Source: Alteromonas salexigens
GTDB taxonomy: Bacteria; Pseudomonadota; Gammaproteobacteria; Enterobacterales; Alteromonadaceae
Assembly: GCF_025628895.1 (NCBI RefSeq)
Contig: NZ_JAOTJC010000011.1
Span: forward strand, 1-64,000
Reading direction: 5' to 3'
Length of the DNA: 64,000 nucleotides
Shown one piece after another: positions 55,001-64,000 of this stretch; position 1 is the stretch's first letter; each line of letters starts with the position of its first letter. The position numbers were made by a program, and so were the translations under genes. Under the pieces are notes generated by a model. It was not told the origin of the DNA. It was given only the letters and a program-made list of their open reading frames with translations, and searched no databases.

Positions 55001-55338
55001 GTATCGCGGATCGTCTGCAACAACGTATCAAGAGTCATCCGTTCAAAAATAAAAAGGGATCCACCTGCAGTATCACCTGTTCACTGGGTTTCTCTCTCTA
55101 CCCATTTTATCCTTCTCAGCCTGAGGCAATGGACTGGCAGCATGTGCAGAAAATTGCCTCACAGGCGATGCTTATCTCTAAGCGAGTAGGAAGAGATACG
55201 TGGACGGGGGTCAGGGAAGGCCAAGGTGCTCTGACCGACGAAGACATTGAGTCAATGAATAAAAACTATAAGGCACTGGCGAAGGCCGAGAAGATCAACG
55301 TCGTAGAGTTTCATAGCTATGCTAAGAGACTCTTCTGA
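52060..55338 (+). CDS. Two-component-type propeller sensor with degenerate GGDEF output
   Basis: The 1092-residue protein has a signal peptide (ending SVSAGHG). About a dozen regulator-propeller repeats follow, of the LWxGTxxGLxRYD type (YLWFGTQEGLNRYDGYNFEVF first), forming two seven-bladed propellers in the periplasm. A Y_Y_Y domain about 715-800 (YMLEGFDREWLYTNDIRKATYTNL) leads to one membrane segment (812-834), a coiled coil, and a GGDEF domain. The signature reads GGDQF (about 962-966), with DLDKFRAFNEKND upstream. The RTSD inhibitory site lies five residues before it. The Glu-to-Gln change makes catalysis doubtful; it may be a c-di-GMP receptor. It heads the sensor gene series. Confidence 0.92.
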   Translation: MDYTLKFFCSVALITALSFSPVSAGHGNFDINVRFQKLNIEQGLSQEVVQSIYQDEEGYLWFGTQEGLNRYDGYNFEVFNQEYGNENALPEDWIFDIQEDASGNLWVATDGGGVAMFDEPEHAFIAYQHDSDDPHSLSSNTVRVLFLDSSGRFWIGTENGLDEYHPDSKQFESINIAPTPSSEFSGELQVRAITEDANGLLWIGTDGSGLYSYNPQTGNVAHYFSAQENNIIHSDRISSLLVDSENRLWAGTYDKGIALINPSRNQADFYQAEPGEASSLSHNQIRDILEDNQGTIWLATDNGLDRWLSDAQAFAHYRHSVENPFSLSSSKINTIYQDRGNVLWVGTFGGINKWNTATAVFRHMFKQSDSDGSLTDNGVNAFAQSDDGTLWVGTYGGLNGLHETDREVTVYTAGGRSDSPKFLNDDRVMSLYSASSGHLWIGTRAAGLSKLNLATGKLEHYSKQGDSDVSLSSDAITKIVGQENGELLIGTWGGGLNRFNPQTETFTHFRADPYNGGSLSSDKVPEIYITQDKKIWVGTWDGGITVFNPDFSVHKVLRMGLEPGQLSEDKVWSILEDSNHNIWVGTQGGGISLLRAENRELGEYEFERIGRSQGLPSMVVYGLLEADDGSVWGSTNRGISKINPNDLSILNYDADDGLQSNDFNSGAYFKGEDGWVYFGGSNGVTAFHPARVQPNSHVPPVVITEYATINERSPLSDRLEEIDKIEVAHEDYLVSFSFAALDFAEPQKNQYAYMLEGFDREWLYTNDIRKATYTNLPDGNYVFKVKAANNDGLWNEDGASIKVKVLPPVWRTWWAYTLYGIVGLLLLTVLILAYRRKLKRARLYHQELENEVGRRTKELTDLNEQLYTANTSDSLSGLKNRIYLLSILEKEVADIQRQIFKAKKEGNPDLSVGPRVFFLMIDLDKFRAFNEKNDKRTGDKVIQEVGELLSDFFRTSDTVVRWGGDQFLVVGQVDDVREVNRIADRLQQRIKSHPFKNKKGSTCSITCSLGFSLYPFYPSQPEAMDWQHVQKIASQAMLISKRVGRDTWTGVREGQGALTDEDIESMNKNYKALAKAEKINVVEFHSYAKRLF

Positions 55339-55375
55339 CACCGGCAGAGTTCTGCCTTACAGGTAATTATTAAAA

Positions 55376-55401
55376 TGCACGATGAACACTTATGCCGTGC
55401 A
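55376..55401 (+). promoter_or_regulatory. Inverted repeat before the hybrid sensor gene
   Basis: TGCACG and CGTGCA flank 14 bases in the 109-base gap between the two sensor genes. It could be an operator or a weak RNA hairpin. A second small stem, GGCAG/CTGCC, lies at 55343-55356 without a T-run. Confidence 0.35.
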
Positions 55402-55447
55402 CCGATATAGCCGATAAACACTAAAGAAAAAGAATCCGAGGTAATCC

Positions 55448-58400
55448 GTGCGCTTAGCAAAGTCTGAATTTTCCCTTCCTGTCATAGTGGTGATGCTGAG
55501 TGTCGGGTTGCTGTTTTCTTTCCGGTCAGCCTTCGCCAGCATTTACAACTCATCCGAACAGGTCCTTCACTTTACCCAGCTTGATGCGGAGCGCACGCTG
55601 TCGAACTCGGTGGTAAATGCAATTGCGCAGGACGAGCTGGGATTTATCTGGATTGCCACCCAGGACGGTTTAAACCGGTTTGATGGCAAATATGCCAAGT
55701 ATTACAACAACGAACCGGGTAATCCCTCCAGTCTGGCGTTTAACTGGGTGTGGGATATTCATGTAGACAGTAAAGGCCAGGTGTGGGTTGTGGGCGATGG
55801 TGGCATCAGTCGTTATGAACCACAAACTGACAGTTTTATTAATTACCTCCCGGAAACGAGCTACCCTAACCTCAAAGGCAGTAAATTCCGCACCATTGCC
55901 GAAGCACCGAACGGCACTCTGTGGTTTGGTACCCAAACCTCGGGTATTGCTGTTTATAATCCGGAAGCTGATGCATTTAGCCATATTGATGGCGGTCTCG
56001 ATACCAACGGCTCACTGAACAGCAATAACATCCGCGATATATTAATTGATGATGCAGGGAACGTCTGGGTGGCTACCTACGGGGGAGGGCTGAATGTGCT
56101 TCCCGCGGATGCCCAGGATTTTCAGCAGTTTACCACTGAGTCGGCAGTCTCCACGCCCAGTGACAATATCCGTAGTTTATATTCGGCCAATGATGGCACG
56201 TTGTGGGTGGGCACCAAAGATAGCGGCGTATTCACTTTTGACCGTGAAAATGGCGTGAAGCGCCACGCCTTCTATGAAGAAGGTAAGCCTGGCGGATTCT
56301 GTGACAATTGGGTACGCGATATCTATCAGGACAGTAAGCAACGTATGTGGTTTGCCACCACCGGGGGGCTCTGCCAGTGGGACGCGGGCCAGGATAAATT
56401 TATTGCTCATCGTCATGACAATACCCGCACCGACAGTTTGCTGGATAACCGGGTACTGGCGCTGTTTCAGGATGACGGCGGAGTTATGTGGGTGGGGACC
56501 TACCAGGGGATTAGCCGTTGGAATGCAGAAATAGAACCGTTTGATTTAATCAACCGTTCGTTTGGTGTCGGCAAAGATATGGACAGTGAAGTAATCACGT
56601 CTTTTGCCACATCAACCGACGGAACCCTGTTTGTAGGGACCTGGGGCGGTGGACTGAATGTATTCGATACTCAGGCAGGTACGCTACAGGTAGTGCGCGC
56701 GGATCCCGGCACGCCAGGCAAACTTCAGGGCGACCGGGTTATGAGCCTGCTGGTCGATAGTGACAATAACCTGTGGGTAGGCACTCAGCGTAATGGCCTG
56801 CATTTACGTAAGGCCGGTGACAGCGAATTTATAAATTTTCGCCATGATCCACAGGACCCCAGCAGCCTCAGTGCCAACGCAGTAAGTAAAATCGTGCAAC
56901 TGGCTGACGGGACAGTGGTAGTGGGAACCTATGGCGGAGGTATTAATCTGGTCAGAGGCAGTTACTCTTTTGACGCCTTCCGTTACAGCGAAGACGACAC
57001 GCACTCGTTATCCAGCGATCGCGTCATCGATATTATGCAAGACAGTAATGGTGATATCTGGGTGGCCACCAACGGGGGCGGAATAAACCGATTTATTACC
57101 GCAGATAAAGTCTTTGAACATTTCAGGTTTGATCCAGAAAACCCTGACAGTATTGAAAGTGATGATATCTATTCTATGCTGGAAACGGAGGAACATTACT
57201 GGTTTGCCACCCACAACGCCGGCGTCGCGCGTTTGAGTAAGGATAGCCTTGCCGCGGGTGAGCCGGTGTTCGAACATTTCTCACGGCCTAATATATTACC
57301 CAGTAGTGTGGTTTACGGTATGCTTGCCGACCATCTGGGCTATATCTGGCTCAGCCATTCTAAAGGATTGTCCCGGTTGACCCCCGCCACCATGGAGGTG
57401 ATGAACTTCAATACCACCCACGGTTTGCAGGGCAGCGACTTTAATAACGGGGCTTACCACAAGGCTGATGATGGCCGGATTTTCTTTGGCGGTCCTAACG
57501 GGTTTAACACCTTCATGCCGGGTAATGTGCCAATCAACACCAATAAGGCCCCCATCCGGCTGACCAAATATACCCGGTTGAACGAAGAGGTTTTGCTGGC
57601 CGACGATATGAGCGAAGAGGGTGAGCTGGAATTAAGTTATCACGACGCCTTTATTGGTTTTGAATTTGCCGCTCTGGATTTCACTAAACCGGAAGACAAC
57701 AGCTACCAATATAAGTTGGAAGGCTTTACCGACGATTGGATTGACGCCGGTCAGGATAACACCATTACCTTCTCAAACCTGCTGGACGGCAGCTACACAT
57801 TGCGAGTTAGAGGAACCAACAATAACGGTATATGGAGTGACGATGAGCTGACCATTCCTATTGTTGTTTCTCCGCCGGTGTGGCGAAGCTGGCAGGCCTT
57901 CCTGGCGTACTTTTTGATACTCGCTGCGATCGCACTGCTGTTGTGGCGTAACCACAGAGAAAAAAGAGACCGACAGAAAAAATATCAGCAACAGCTGGAA
58001 AAAGATGTGCAGCAACGCACCGAACAGCTCCGGGCCGCCAATGAACAATTGGGTAAAGCGTTTGAAGAAACCAGTCAGGCACGGGAAGCAGCCGAAAAAG
58101 CCGCCTCAGCCAAGGAAGACTTCCTGGCTATTATGAGTCACGAAATCCGAACCCCGCTCAATAGCATTCTCGGGATGAGTGAATTGTTGCTGAACTCACC
58201 GCTGAGTGCTGTGCAGCAGCGCTATGCCGGTTCTGCCCACCGTGCGGGAAGCATGCTGCTGGAGTTGATCAACGATATCCTGGACTTCTCTAAAATGGAG
58301 GCGGGTAAAGTTGAACTGGAACAGACAGAGTTTGACTATCATGGGCTGATTGAAGAAACCTGCTTTTTATTCGCGAACCGGGCACAGGAAAAGGGCGTTG

Positions 58401-60046
58401 AGCTGACTATCGTAATTGATAAGAACTGCCCGAGGTTCATCATGGGCGATGCGCTGCGGCTCCGTCAGGTGTTGTCTAACCTGCTTTCTAATGCCATCAA
58501 GTTTACTGAGTCAGGCTCGGTGGATATTACCACCTACAGCGATGGTAAAAGCGTATACATGCGCGTGGCCGACACGGGCATAGGCATGAACGAAGAGCAG
58601 CGCGCCAAGATATTTGAAGCTTTTCAACAAGCAGACACTTCTACTACCCGTAAGTTTGGGGGAACCGGTTTAGGCTTGTCCATCACCAAGCAAATCGTTG
58701 AACTGATGCGCGGCCATATTGGCGTTGACTCAGTACCGGGTAAAGGCACAGTCTTCGCCATCGCGTTTCCGGTTAAAGCCGCTGACGCGCAAGTCGATGA
58801 CTGCGATCTGGCTTTGGTAAGACAGGTGCGCGTAAATGTGATTGTCAGGCAGCCGGCTGTACGGCGCATGGCCACGAATACCATTGAGCGGCTGGATGTC
58901 CGGTTTAAGGATTTAAGCGACGACTACGAAGCAGGGTTTAATCTGCCTGCTGATGATCATGATATCTACCTGGTGGACGCAGCATTAGCGAAGACCGATC
59001 ACTGGCAACAGGCCTGGAGCCAGCTACGGCTAAAAGTGATCGTGCTGACCAGTGCCTACGAAGAATTCGAACAGCCCAAAGCGTTACCTAATTTACAGTT
59101 ACTCAGTAAACCGGTAAGGCGAACCGCGTTGTTCGAGGCTCTACAAGCCTTAATGGATGGCGAAACCTCAGTACGTCAAATCGATAAACCGCAGGCGTTT
59201 CAGGAGACCAGTAGATTTAAAGCCAAAGTGCTGCTGGCGGAAGATGCGCAAACCAATATTGAAGTGGCTACCGCCATGCTGACCATGTTTGGCTGTGAGG
59301 TCGACACGGCTTTGGATGGCAGTATTGCAGTAGATAAAATTAAACAAAGCCATTACGATCTGGTCTTTATGGACTGTCAGATGCCGGTGATGGATGGCTT
59401 TGAAGCTACCAGGCAGATCCGGCGCCATGAGCAAGAGACTTCTTCCTCACCGGCAACTATCGTAGCGCTGACCGCTGGAGTAGGGCTGGGATATGAAGAG
59501 ACGGCCGTGGCGGCCGGCATGAACGACTACATGAATAAACCCTTTACCTCGCAGCAGCTATTTAAAATGCTGAACCGGCATTTAGGGCAATGTCGCTACG
59601 ATGTCGAGCCAGGGGAACCTGTGATTGTGGATCAACAGACCCACACCGTTACCGAAAATGTGGTTGAATCCGCACCTTCTGCAAATGAAGCGCTGATCGA
59701 TCACAGCGCCATCGAGGCGATAAGAGAGATTGAAAAAAGTACCGGCAGGGAGCTTTTCAGTCGGGTGTTAGCTACATTTGAACAAGAGATGAATCAGAAA
59801 CAGCCCGAACTCAATACATTAGTGGAAGAGGGCGATGCACAAGGCATCAACAGAGTGGCTCATGCGATGAAGTCATTGTGTGCGAATGCGGGGGCAAAAC
59901 TACTCAGGGAGCTATGTGGTATCATGGAAGCTGCGGCTAAAGAGCAGAATTTAGACACGTGCAAGCAGTCACTGGCAGAATTCAATGCTAATTATTTACC
60001 CACATTACAGTCGCTAAAATCAATCGTGAGTAATTCGAATGAATAA
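55448..60046 (+). CDS. Giant hybrid propeller sensor kinase with receiver and HPt
   Basis: The 1532-residue protein has a signal or anchor segment, regulator-propeller repeats about 40-700, and a Y_Y_Y domain about 720-805. One membrane segment (815-835) and a coiled coil follow. HisKA has SHEIRTPLNS (His 898) and the ATPase has NLLSNAIKFTESG and GGTGLGLSI. A degenerate receiver-like segment about 1120-1235 comes next, then a true receiver (Asp 1309 in FMDCQMPVMDG) and an HPt domain (His 1472 in AHAMKSLCANAGA). It should run a full internal phosphorelay from periplasmic ligand binding. The start is GTG with GAGG upstream. The stop overlaps the next gene by eight bases, making the c-di-GMP protein its likely partner. 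Confidence 0.94.
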   Translation: MRLAKSEFSLPVIVVMLSVGLLFSFRSAFASIYNSSEQVLHFTQLDAERTLSNSVVNAIAQDELGFIWIATQDGLNRFDGKYAKYYNNEPGNPSSLAFNWVWDIHVDSKGQVWVVGDGGISRYEPQTDSFINYLPETSYPNLKGSKFRTIAEAPNGTLWFGTQTSGIAVYNPEADAFSHIDGGLDTNGSLNSNNIRDILIDDAGNVWVATYGGGLNVLPADAQDFQQFTTESAVSTPSDNIRSLYSANDGTLWVGTKDSGVFTFDRENGVKRHAFYEEGKPGGFCDNWVRDIYQDSKQRMWFATTGGLCQWDAGQDKFIAHRHDNTRTDSLLDNRVLALFQDDGGVMWVGTYQGISRWNAEIEPFDLINRSFGVGKDMDSEVITSFATSTDGTLFVGTWGGGLNVFDTQAGTLQVVRADPGTPGKLQGDRVMSLLVDSDNNLWVGTQRNGLHLRKAGDSEFINFRHDPQDPSSLSANAVSKIVQLADGTVVVGTYGGGINLVRGSYSFDAFRYSEDDTHSLSSDRVIDIMQDSNGDIWVATNGGGINRFITADKVFEHFRFDPENPDSIESDDIYSMLETEEHYWFATHNAGVARLSKDSLAAGEPVFEHFSRPNILPSSVVYGMLADHLGYIWLSHSKGLSRLTPATMEVMNFNTTHGLQGSDFNNGAYHKADDGRIFFGGPNGFNTFMPGNVPINTNKAPIRLTKYTRLNEEVLLADDMSEEGELELSYHDAFIGFEFAALDFTKPEDNSYQYKLEGFTDDWIDAGQDNTITFSNLLDGSYTLRVRGTNNNGIWSDDELTIPIVVSPPVWRSWQAFLAYFLILAAIALLLWRNHREKRDRQKKYQQQLEKDVQQRTEQLRAANEQLGKAFEETSQAREAAEKAASAKEDFLAIMSHEIRTPLNSILGMSELLLNSPLSAVQQRYAGSAHRAGSMLLELINDILDFSKMEAGKVELEQTEFDYHGLIEETCFLFANRAQEKGVELTIVIDKNCPRFIMGDALRLRQVLSNLLSNAIKFTESGSVDITTYSDGKSVYMRVADTGIGMNEEQRAKIFEAFQQADTSTTRKFGGTGLGLSITKQIVELMRGHIGVDSVPGKGTVFAIAFPVKAADAQVDDCDLALVRQVRVNVIVRQPAVRRMATNTIERLDVRFKDLSDDYEAGFNLPADDHDIYLVDAALAKTDHWQQAWSQLRLKVIVLTSAYEEFEQPKALPNLQLLSKPVRRTALFEALQALMDGETSVRQIDKPQAFQETSRFKAKVLLAEDAQTNIEVATAMLTMFGCEVDTALDGSIAVDKIKQSHYDLVFMDCQMPVMDGFEATRQIRRHEQETSSSPATIVALTAGVGLGYEETAVAAGMNDYMNKPFTSQQLFKMLNRHLGQCRYDVEPGEPVIVDQQTHTVTENVVESAPSANEALIDHSAIEAIREIEKSTGRELFSRVLATFEQEMNQKQPELNTLVEEGDAQGINRVAHAMKSLCANAGAKLLRELCGIMEAAAKEQNLDTCKQSLAEFNANYLPTLQSLKSIVSNSNE

Positions 60047-61820
60047 CAATTCTGGCGAGACCTTTCAAAACGCCAAGGTATTGATCTGTGACGATGACCC
60101 GACCTATTTACTGGTTATGCGGGATACCCTGGAAAGCGAGAACTTTCAGGTCATTGATGCGGCGGATGGTGATACAGCAATCACCAAATACCTGACCTAC
60201 CAGCCTGATATTGTGCTGCTGGATGTACAAATGCCCGGCATGTCAGGGTTAGAAGTCTGTAAGCAAATACGCCAGCATAAAGCCGGCAAGGATGTGCCTA
60301 TTTTAATGGTGACCGGGGCGGACGATTACGCCTCAATTCAGAGCGCCTATGATATCGGCGCCACGGACTTCCTGCCCAAGCCCATTAAATGGCCGATAGT
60401 CGGGCATCGGGTGCGGTACATGCTGCGAACACGTAACGCGCTGCGGGATCTCCAGTCCAGTGAAGAACAATTGCGCTATCTGGCCTATCACGATGACCTG
60501 ACCGGGCTGGCTAACCGCCAGAGCTTTCGCGAGCATTTGCAGAAGTTTCTGACCCTGGCTAAGCGTGATAACCATCACGTGGGTGTGTTGTTTATCGATC
60601 TGGACCGTTTTAAGCGAATTAACGACACCCTTGGCCACGAATTTGGTGACAAGCTGTTGGCCAAAGTTGCGAAGATTCTGCTTAATAATTTGCGCGACTG
60701 CGACCTTATCGCGCGGGATGCCAGAGAAGACGATGTGAGTGAAGTGGCCAGGCTGGGCGGCGACGAATTTATTGTGATGCTCAGCAAGGTCACCGACACC
60801 AATGACATCGCGCAGGTGGCTCAGCGTATTATCGACTCCGTCTCCAAGCCCATTAAAATTGGCCAGTATGAGGTGGTGGTCACGCCTAGCTTAGGTATTT
60901 CTGTGTATCCACACGACGGCGAAAATGGCGAAGAGCTGATGAAAAACGCCGATGTGGCCATGTATTACGCGAAGGAGCGTGGTCGCAGATGTTATAAGTT
61001 TTATTCCGACTCGCTCAACGCCCGTGCGCTGGAGCGGTTGCAACTGGAAGAATCGTTACGCACGGCACTGGTTCGCGAGGAGTTCGAGCTTTATTATCAG
61101 CCGCAGGTAGATCTGAAATCAGAGCAGATCACCAGTGTTGAAGCTTTGATCCGCTGGAATCATCCTACCTTGGGTATGGTGTCTCCCGGGGAGTTTATTC
61201 CCATTGCCGAAGAAACCGGACTGATTATTGAAATTGGTGAGTGGGTAATGAAAACGGCCTGCGCACAGGCAAAAAGCTGGATTGATGAAGGTTTCCCGCC
61301 CTGTCGTATGTCGATAAACCTGTCGAGTGTACAGTTTAAACGTTCTGCCCTCACCGAAACCATAAAAGACGTTATCGAAGAAACCGGGTTGCCGCCGGAA
61401 TACCTGGAGCTGGAGCTCACTGAAAGTGCCGTTATGACGGACGTAGAGCAGAACATACAACGACTGAAGCAACTTAAAAATATGGGTATCAAAATCGCCA
61501 TCGATGATTTTGGAACGGGATACTCCTCGTTGAGCTATCTTAAGAAGTTCCCTATCGACACTTTAAAAATAGACCGCTCATTCGTCACAGACCTGGCAGA
61601 AAATAAAGAAGATGAGGCGATCGTGAAAGCCATTATGGCTCTGGCTGATACTATGAACCTGGGGGTTATTGCGGAGGGCGTAGAGTCGCAGAGCCAGCTG
61701 GCCATATTAAGGCAGTACGAGTGTGAACTTATTCAGGGCTATCTGTTCAGCCGGCCTCTGAACAAAGATGATATCGGTATGTTATTAAAAACGGGTTTGC
61801 CGAAACGCAAACAACAGTAA
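60039..61820 (+). CDS. Response regulator with GGDEF and EAL domains
   Basis: The 593-residue cytoplasmic protein has a receiver (VLICDDDPTYL, Asp 62 in LLDVQMPGMSG, Lys in PKPI). A GGDEF domain follows, with intact motifs (FIDLDRFKRINDTLGHEFGD and LGGDEF), then a complete EAL domain (VEALIRWNHP, ELELTESAVM, IDDFGTGYSSLSYLK, VIAEGVES). Both cyclase and phosphodiesterase sites look usable; no RxxD inhibitory site is at the usual place. Phosphorylation by the hybrid kinase HPt is expected to set the balance. The start overlaps the kinase gene by eight bases, so the two are translationally coupled. Confidence 0.94.
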   Translation: MNNNSGETFQNAKVLICDDDPTYLLVMRDTLESENFQVIDAADGDTAITKYLTYQPDIVLLDVQMPGMSGLEVCKQIRQHKAGKDVPILMVTGADDYASIQSAYDIGATDFLPKPIKWPIVGHRVRYMLRTRNALRDLQSSEEQLRYLAYHDDLTGLANRQSFREHLQKFLTLAKRDNHHVGVLFIDLDRFKRINDTLGHEFGDKLLAKVAKILLNNLRDCDLIARDAREDDVSEVARLGGDEFIVMLSKVTDTNDIAQVAQRIIDSVSKPIKIGQYEVVVTPSLGISVYPHDGENGEELMKNADVAMYYAKERGRRCYKFYSDSLNARALERLQLEESLRTALVREEFELYYQPQVDLKSEQITSVEALIRWNHPTLGMVSPGEFIPIAEETGLIIEIGEWVMKTACAQAKSWIDEGFPPCRMSINLSSVQFKRSALTETIKDVIEETGLPPEYLELELTESAVMTDVEQNIQRLKQLKNMGIKIAIDDFGTGYSSLSYLKKFPIDTLKIDRSFVTDLAENKEDEAIVKAIMALADTMNLGVIAEGVESQSQLAILRQYECELIQGYLFSRPLNKDDIGMLLKTGLPKRKQQ

Positions 61821-61874
61821 CGTATCGTCCCGGGGGCTCACAATAATTACGGACTGACCACAGTGTTAAACGCA

Positions 61875-64000
61875 ATGTCTGAACACGTTAATACCGACCC
61901 AGCAAATACAGTAGTATTAGTTGATAACGAGCTGTTGCCCTCCGTGGAGCTCACCGAGCTACTGGCTGAATGTGGTTTACAGGTCAGGGTATGGAGTAAA
62001 TCATTTAAGAGCCTGGTGGCCGATACCAGTGCTGATTCGTTTGCGTATGTCTTTTTAAACGTAAATTATTGCGGCGACCCAAAGTACTTTGCTGAGCAGG
62101 CGCTGTCACTTAACGCCCCGGTGGTTTACTTTAATCCTCAGAGTGAAGGCGTGGTACCCGACGACGCTGAGCAGCCGTTTTATTACCTGACGGGACAGCC
62201 ATCAGTGGTAGATGTGCGGGTGGCGCTGGAAGTCAGCCGGTATAAGTTCCGTAGCCGGGGCACTATCAGCAGTCAGCTAAATATGCTGAGCAAAGCCTTC
62301 TCCTGCGTGGGAGATTACCTGATTTGTCTGGACTTTCAGGGGCACATCACACATGTGAACACGCGTGCCTGTGAGTTGTTTTGCGTTAATGAAGCCGAGG
62401 TTAAAGGAACACCCTGGTACACCCTTATTAAAACCCGCCAGGACTTATCTGCCCGCCACACCCAACAGTTTATTTCAGCGGCCATTAATACCCGGGCGGT
62501 CACAAAAATCCAGCCAATCGCACTACAAATCTCGAAGAAAGAAAGTGTACTGGTGGATGGCATCATCGGGCCAACTAACGAGTCAGGCAATAAAACCGGC
62601 GTAGTGTGTATCCTGCGGCAGTTAACCTCACTGGGGGCGCTGCCGGATTTAGTTAGCAGTGAAGAGAATGCCGATGAGATTGACATTCACCGTATTGAAG
62701 CCACCGGCACATTGCTATTCAGTCCCGACCAACTGAACAATATTAACCTGCGGTATGGGCGTCTGGTGGGTGACAGGATACTGGTGGAGATAGGTGAAGA
62801 ATTAAAGTCAGTGCTCAGGCCGACCGATCTGGCTACCCATTATGGCGGGGCGAATTTTCTGGTGCTTTTCTCTGAGTCAACTAAAGCACAAATCGACAAT
62901 TTGGTAAAAATACTCCAAAAGAAGCTGGTGTCGCACAAATTTCATGACGGTCAGATTAGCCTGACGTTCAGCTTTGGGTTGGCAACCAATAACGAGCTGG
63001 TTAACTACTCGCCGGTTGAGTTATTTTACTATGCCAATTACTCATTGGCACAGGCGCAGGACTTGGGTGGCGATCAAATACGCATCTGGAAACAGGAAAA
63101 CGCCCTCCAGCAAATAGGCAACTTTGACCGGGTCAGTGGTAACTTTTCTGAAACCGGCAGCACCGATTATCAGAAAATGTTGATGCTGTGGAGTATTCTT
63201 AATAATCCTCAACACATTGCCACCGAAACAGAGTTTCTTGAATTTCTGCTCTCTCATCTCAATTCCGGCTTCGAATTAGCAAAATCAGCTTTTTTTGCGC
63301 TGGAAGGTGACAGTCTGAACTTTAAAGTAGGATTGGATGCTACCCGAAGCGTGTTGGGGGCAGGGGATGTGGGGCTGTCCGACAACCAGCAGGAATACAT
63401 GGAGGAGGTGCGCAATGGCGAGACCCAAGAAGTTATCTTCACCTCCATTCTGGGCGACAGTACCGAAGTGTGTGTGGTGATCAAAGGCAACAAGTCACCG
63501 CTTGGATTGCTGTGGCTTGCGTTTGCTGCCGAGCAAACGTTTAGCCTGAAAAACCAGCGGATGCTGGATAATATTGCGGAGTTTGCTGCGGTGAAACTGG
63601 AGCAGCTGGCCAGTTCAGTAAACCAACCAAAATCAAAACTAAACACAAGTGCGGGCGAGGAACAGGACGGGATAAATTTCTGGTACACCTCCCGGGAGAT
63701 GGCAGAACAGGCTGAATTCATTGAAAAAGTGGCGCCCACAGATGCCACCGTATTAATTACCGGTGAGTCAGGCACGGGCAAAGAATTACTGGCCAAAAGC
63801 ATCCATGCCCGCAGTACTCGCAAAGACAAGCCGTTTGTAATTTTTGACTGCGGTGCGGTAGTGGAAAGCCTCATCGAAAGTGAATTGTTCGGACACAAAC
63901 GGGGCGCTTTCACCGGGGCGAGTAAAGATTCAGTGGGCTGTATTCAGCGTGCCCATAAGGGCACCCTGTTTTTGGATGAGGTGGGCGAGCTACCCATTGA
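61875..64000 (+). CDS. Sigma-54 activator with PAS and degenerate GGDEF (partial)
   Basis: About 708 residues are visible before the window ends inside the AAA+ domain. The N-terminal segment ([20 protein letters not shown]) looks like a receiver that lost its phospho-Asp. A PAS domain follows about 145-245 ([20 protein letters not shown]). A GGDEF-like domain about 265-400 has its signature replaced by GGANF (324-328). A possible GAF-like region lies about 430-590. The sigma-54 interaction domain has Walker A GESGTGKE (about 630), the GAFTGA loop (about 677) and Walker [10 protein letters not shown]. The intact GAFTGA means it should activate sigma-54 promoters. An in-frame GTG at 61863 is an alternative start. 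The DNA-binding end is beyond the window. Confidence 0.9.
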   Translation, partial: MSEHVNTDPANTVVLVDNELLPSVELTELLAECGLQVRVWSKSFKSLVADTSADSFAYVFLNVNYCGDPKYFAEQALSLNAPVVYFNPQSEGVVPDDAEQPFYYLTGQPSVVDVRVALEVSRYKFRSRGTISSQLNMLSKAFSCVGDYLICLDFQGHITHVNTRACELFCVNEAEVKGTPWYTLIKTRQDLSARHTQQFISAAINTRAVTKIQPIALQISKKESVLVDGIIGPTNESGNKTGVVCILRQLTSLGALPDLVSSEENADEIDIHRIEATGTLLFSPDQLNNINLRYGRLVGDRILVEIGEELKSVLRPTDLATHYGGANFLVLFSESTKAQIDNLVKILQKKLVSHKFHDGQISLTFSFGLATNNELVNYSPVELFYYANYSLAQAQDLGGDQIRIWKQENALQQIGNFDRVSGNFSETGSTDYQKMLMLWSILNNPQHIATETEFLEFLLSHLNSGFELAKSAFFALEGDSLNFKVGLDATRSVLGAGDVGLSDNQQEYMEEVRNGETQEVIFTSILGDSTEVCVVIKGNKSPLGLLWLAFAAEQTFSLKNQRMLDNIAEFAAVKLEQLASSVNQPKSKLNTSAGEEQDGINFWYTSREMAEQAEFIEKVAPTDATVLITGESGTGKELLAKSIHARSTRKDKPFVIFDCGAVVESLIESELFGHKRGAFTGASKDSVGCIQRAHKGTLFLDEVGELPI

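Noticed and set aside
63254..63913. 219-residue antisense frame at the right end
   Set aside because: It is opposite the sigma-54 activator, which has Walker A, GAFTGA and continuous domain structure in its own frame.

Overview
The window reads as chromosomal DNA of a marine Gammaproteobacterium of the Alteromonadales type. That placement is my inference from gene content: many c-di-GMP enzymes, a TonB receptor with an imelysin and a DUF4856 lipoprotein, a RhlE-type helicase next to a cold-shock gene, and an RstAB-like pair next to MipA and DUF3019 genes. No rRNA, tRNA, CRISPR array, prophage or intact insertion sequence was seen.

Layout. 1-537 is non-coding, with hairpins and an imperfect direct repeat. 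538-7.1 kb carries a periplasmic solute-binding-like protein, an EF-hand protein, a two-gene RND efflux unit with the permease first, and a small secreted histidine phosphatase. 7.1-11.4 kb (minus) holds DNA polymerase II downstream of a TPR-GGDEF protein. 11.6-16.2 kb has a patatin-like lipase and an ECF sigma/anti-sigma pair leading into DUF4331 and a lipoprotein. 16.3-25.2 kb (minus) holds an EEP hydrolase coupled to a PLD-VTT phospholipase, a hybrid kinase, a membrane diguanylate cyclase, a CPA2 antiporter and a small outer-membrane barrel. 25.6-32.6 kb has an exported catalase-peroxidase, an MscS channel and a MipA-DUF3019-RstA-RstB-like operon. 32.8-41 kb has a beta-propeller lipoprotein, an M28 peptidase, a CadC-like regulator, a cold-shock protein and RhlE. 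41.2-47.4 kb (minus) is a four-gene operon (DUF4856 lipoprotein, imelysin, TonB receptor, sterol-desaturase-like enzyme) behind a good Fur box.

The most unusual part is 47.5-64 kb. Two paralogous secreted subtilases sit in one transcription unit between a sigma-54-like promoter (47874-47890) and an intrinsic terminator (51938-51970). Each ends in a pure tandem hexapeptide with one Trp per unit, nine copies of NLWSDA and thirteen of GTSWNE, and both finish with GWV(T/S)QE. Downstream on the same strand are two giant periplasmic-propeller sensors (one with a GGDQF output, one a hybrid histidine kinase with HPt), a REC-GGDEF-EAL protein, and a sigma-54 activator carrying PAS and a degenerate GGDEF (GGANF), cut by the window end. 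My hypothesis is one locus in which propeller sensors and c-di-GMP proteins control the Trp-repeat protease pair through sigma-54. The promoter match, the architectures and the gene order are visible; the regulatory links are inference.
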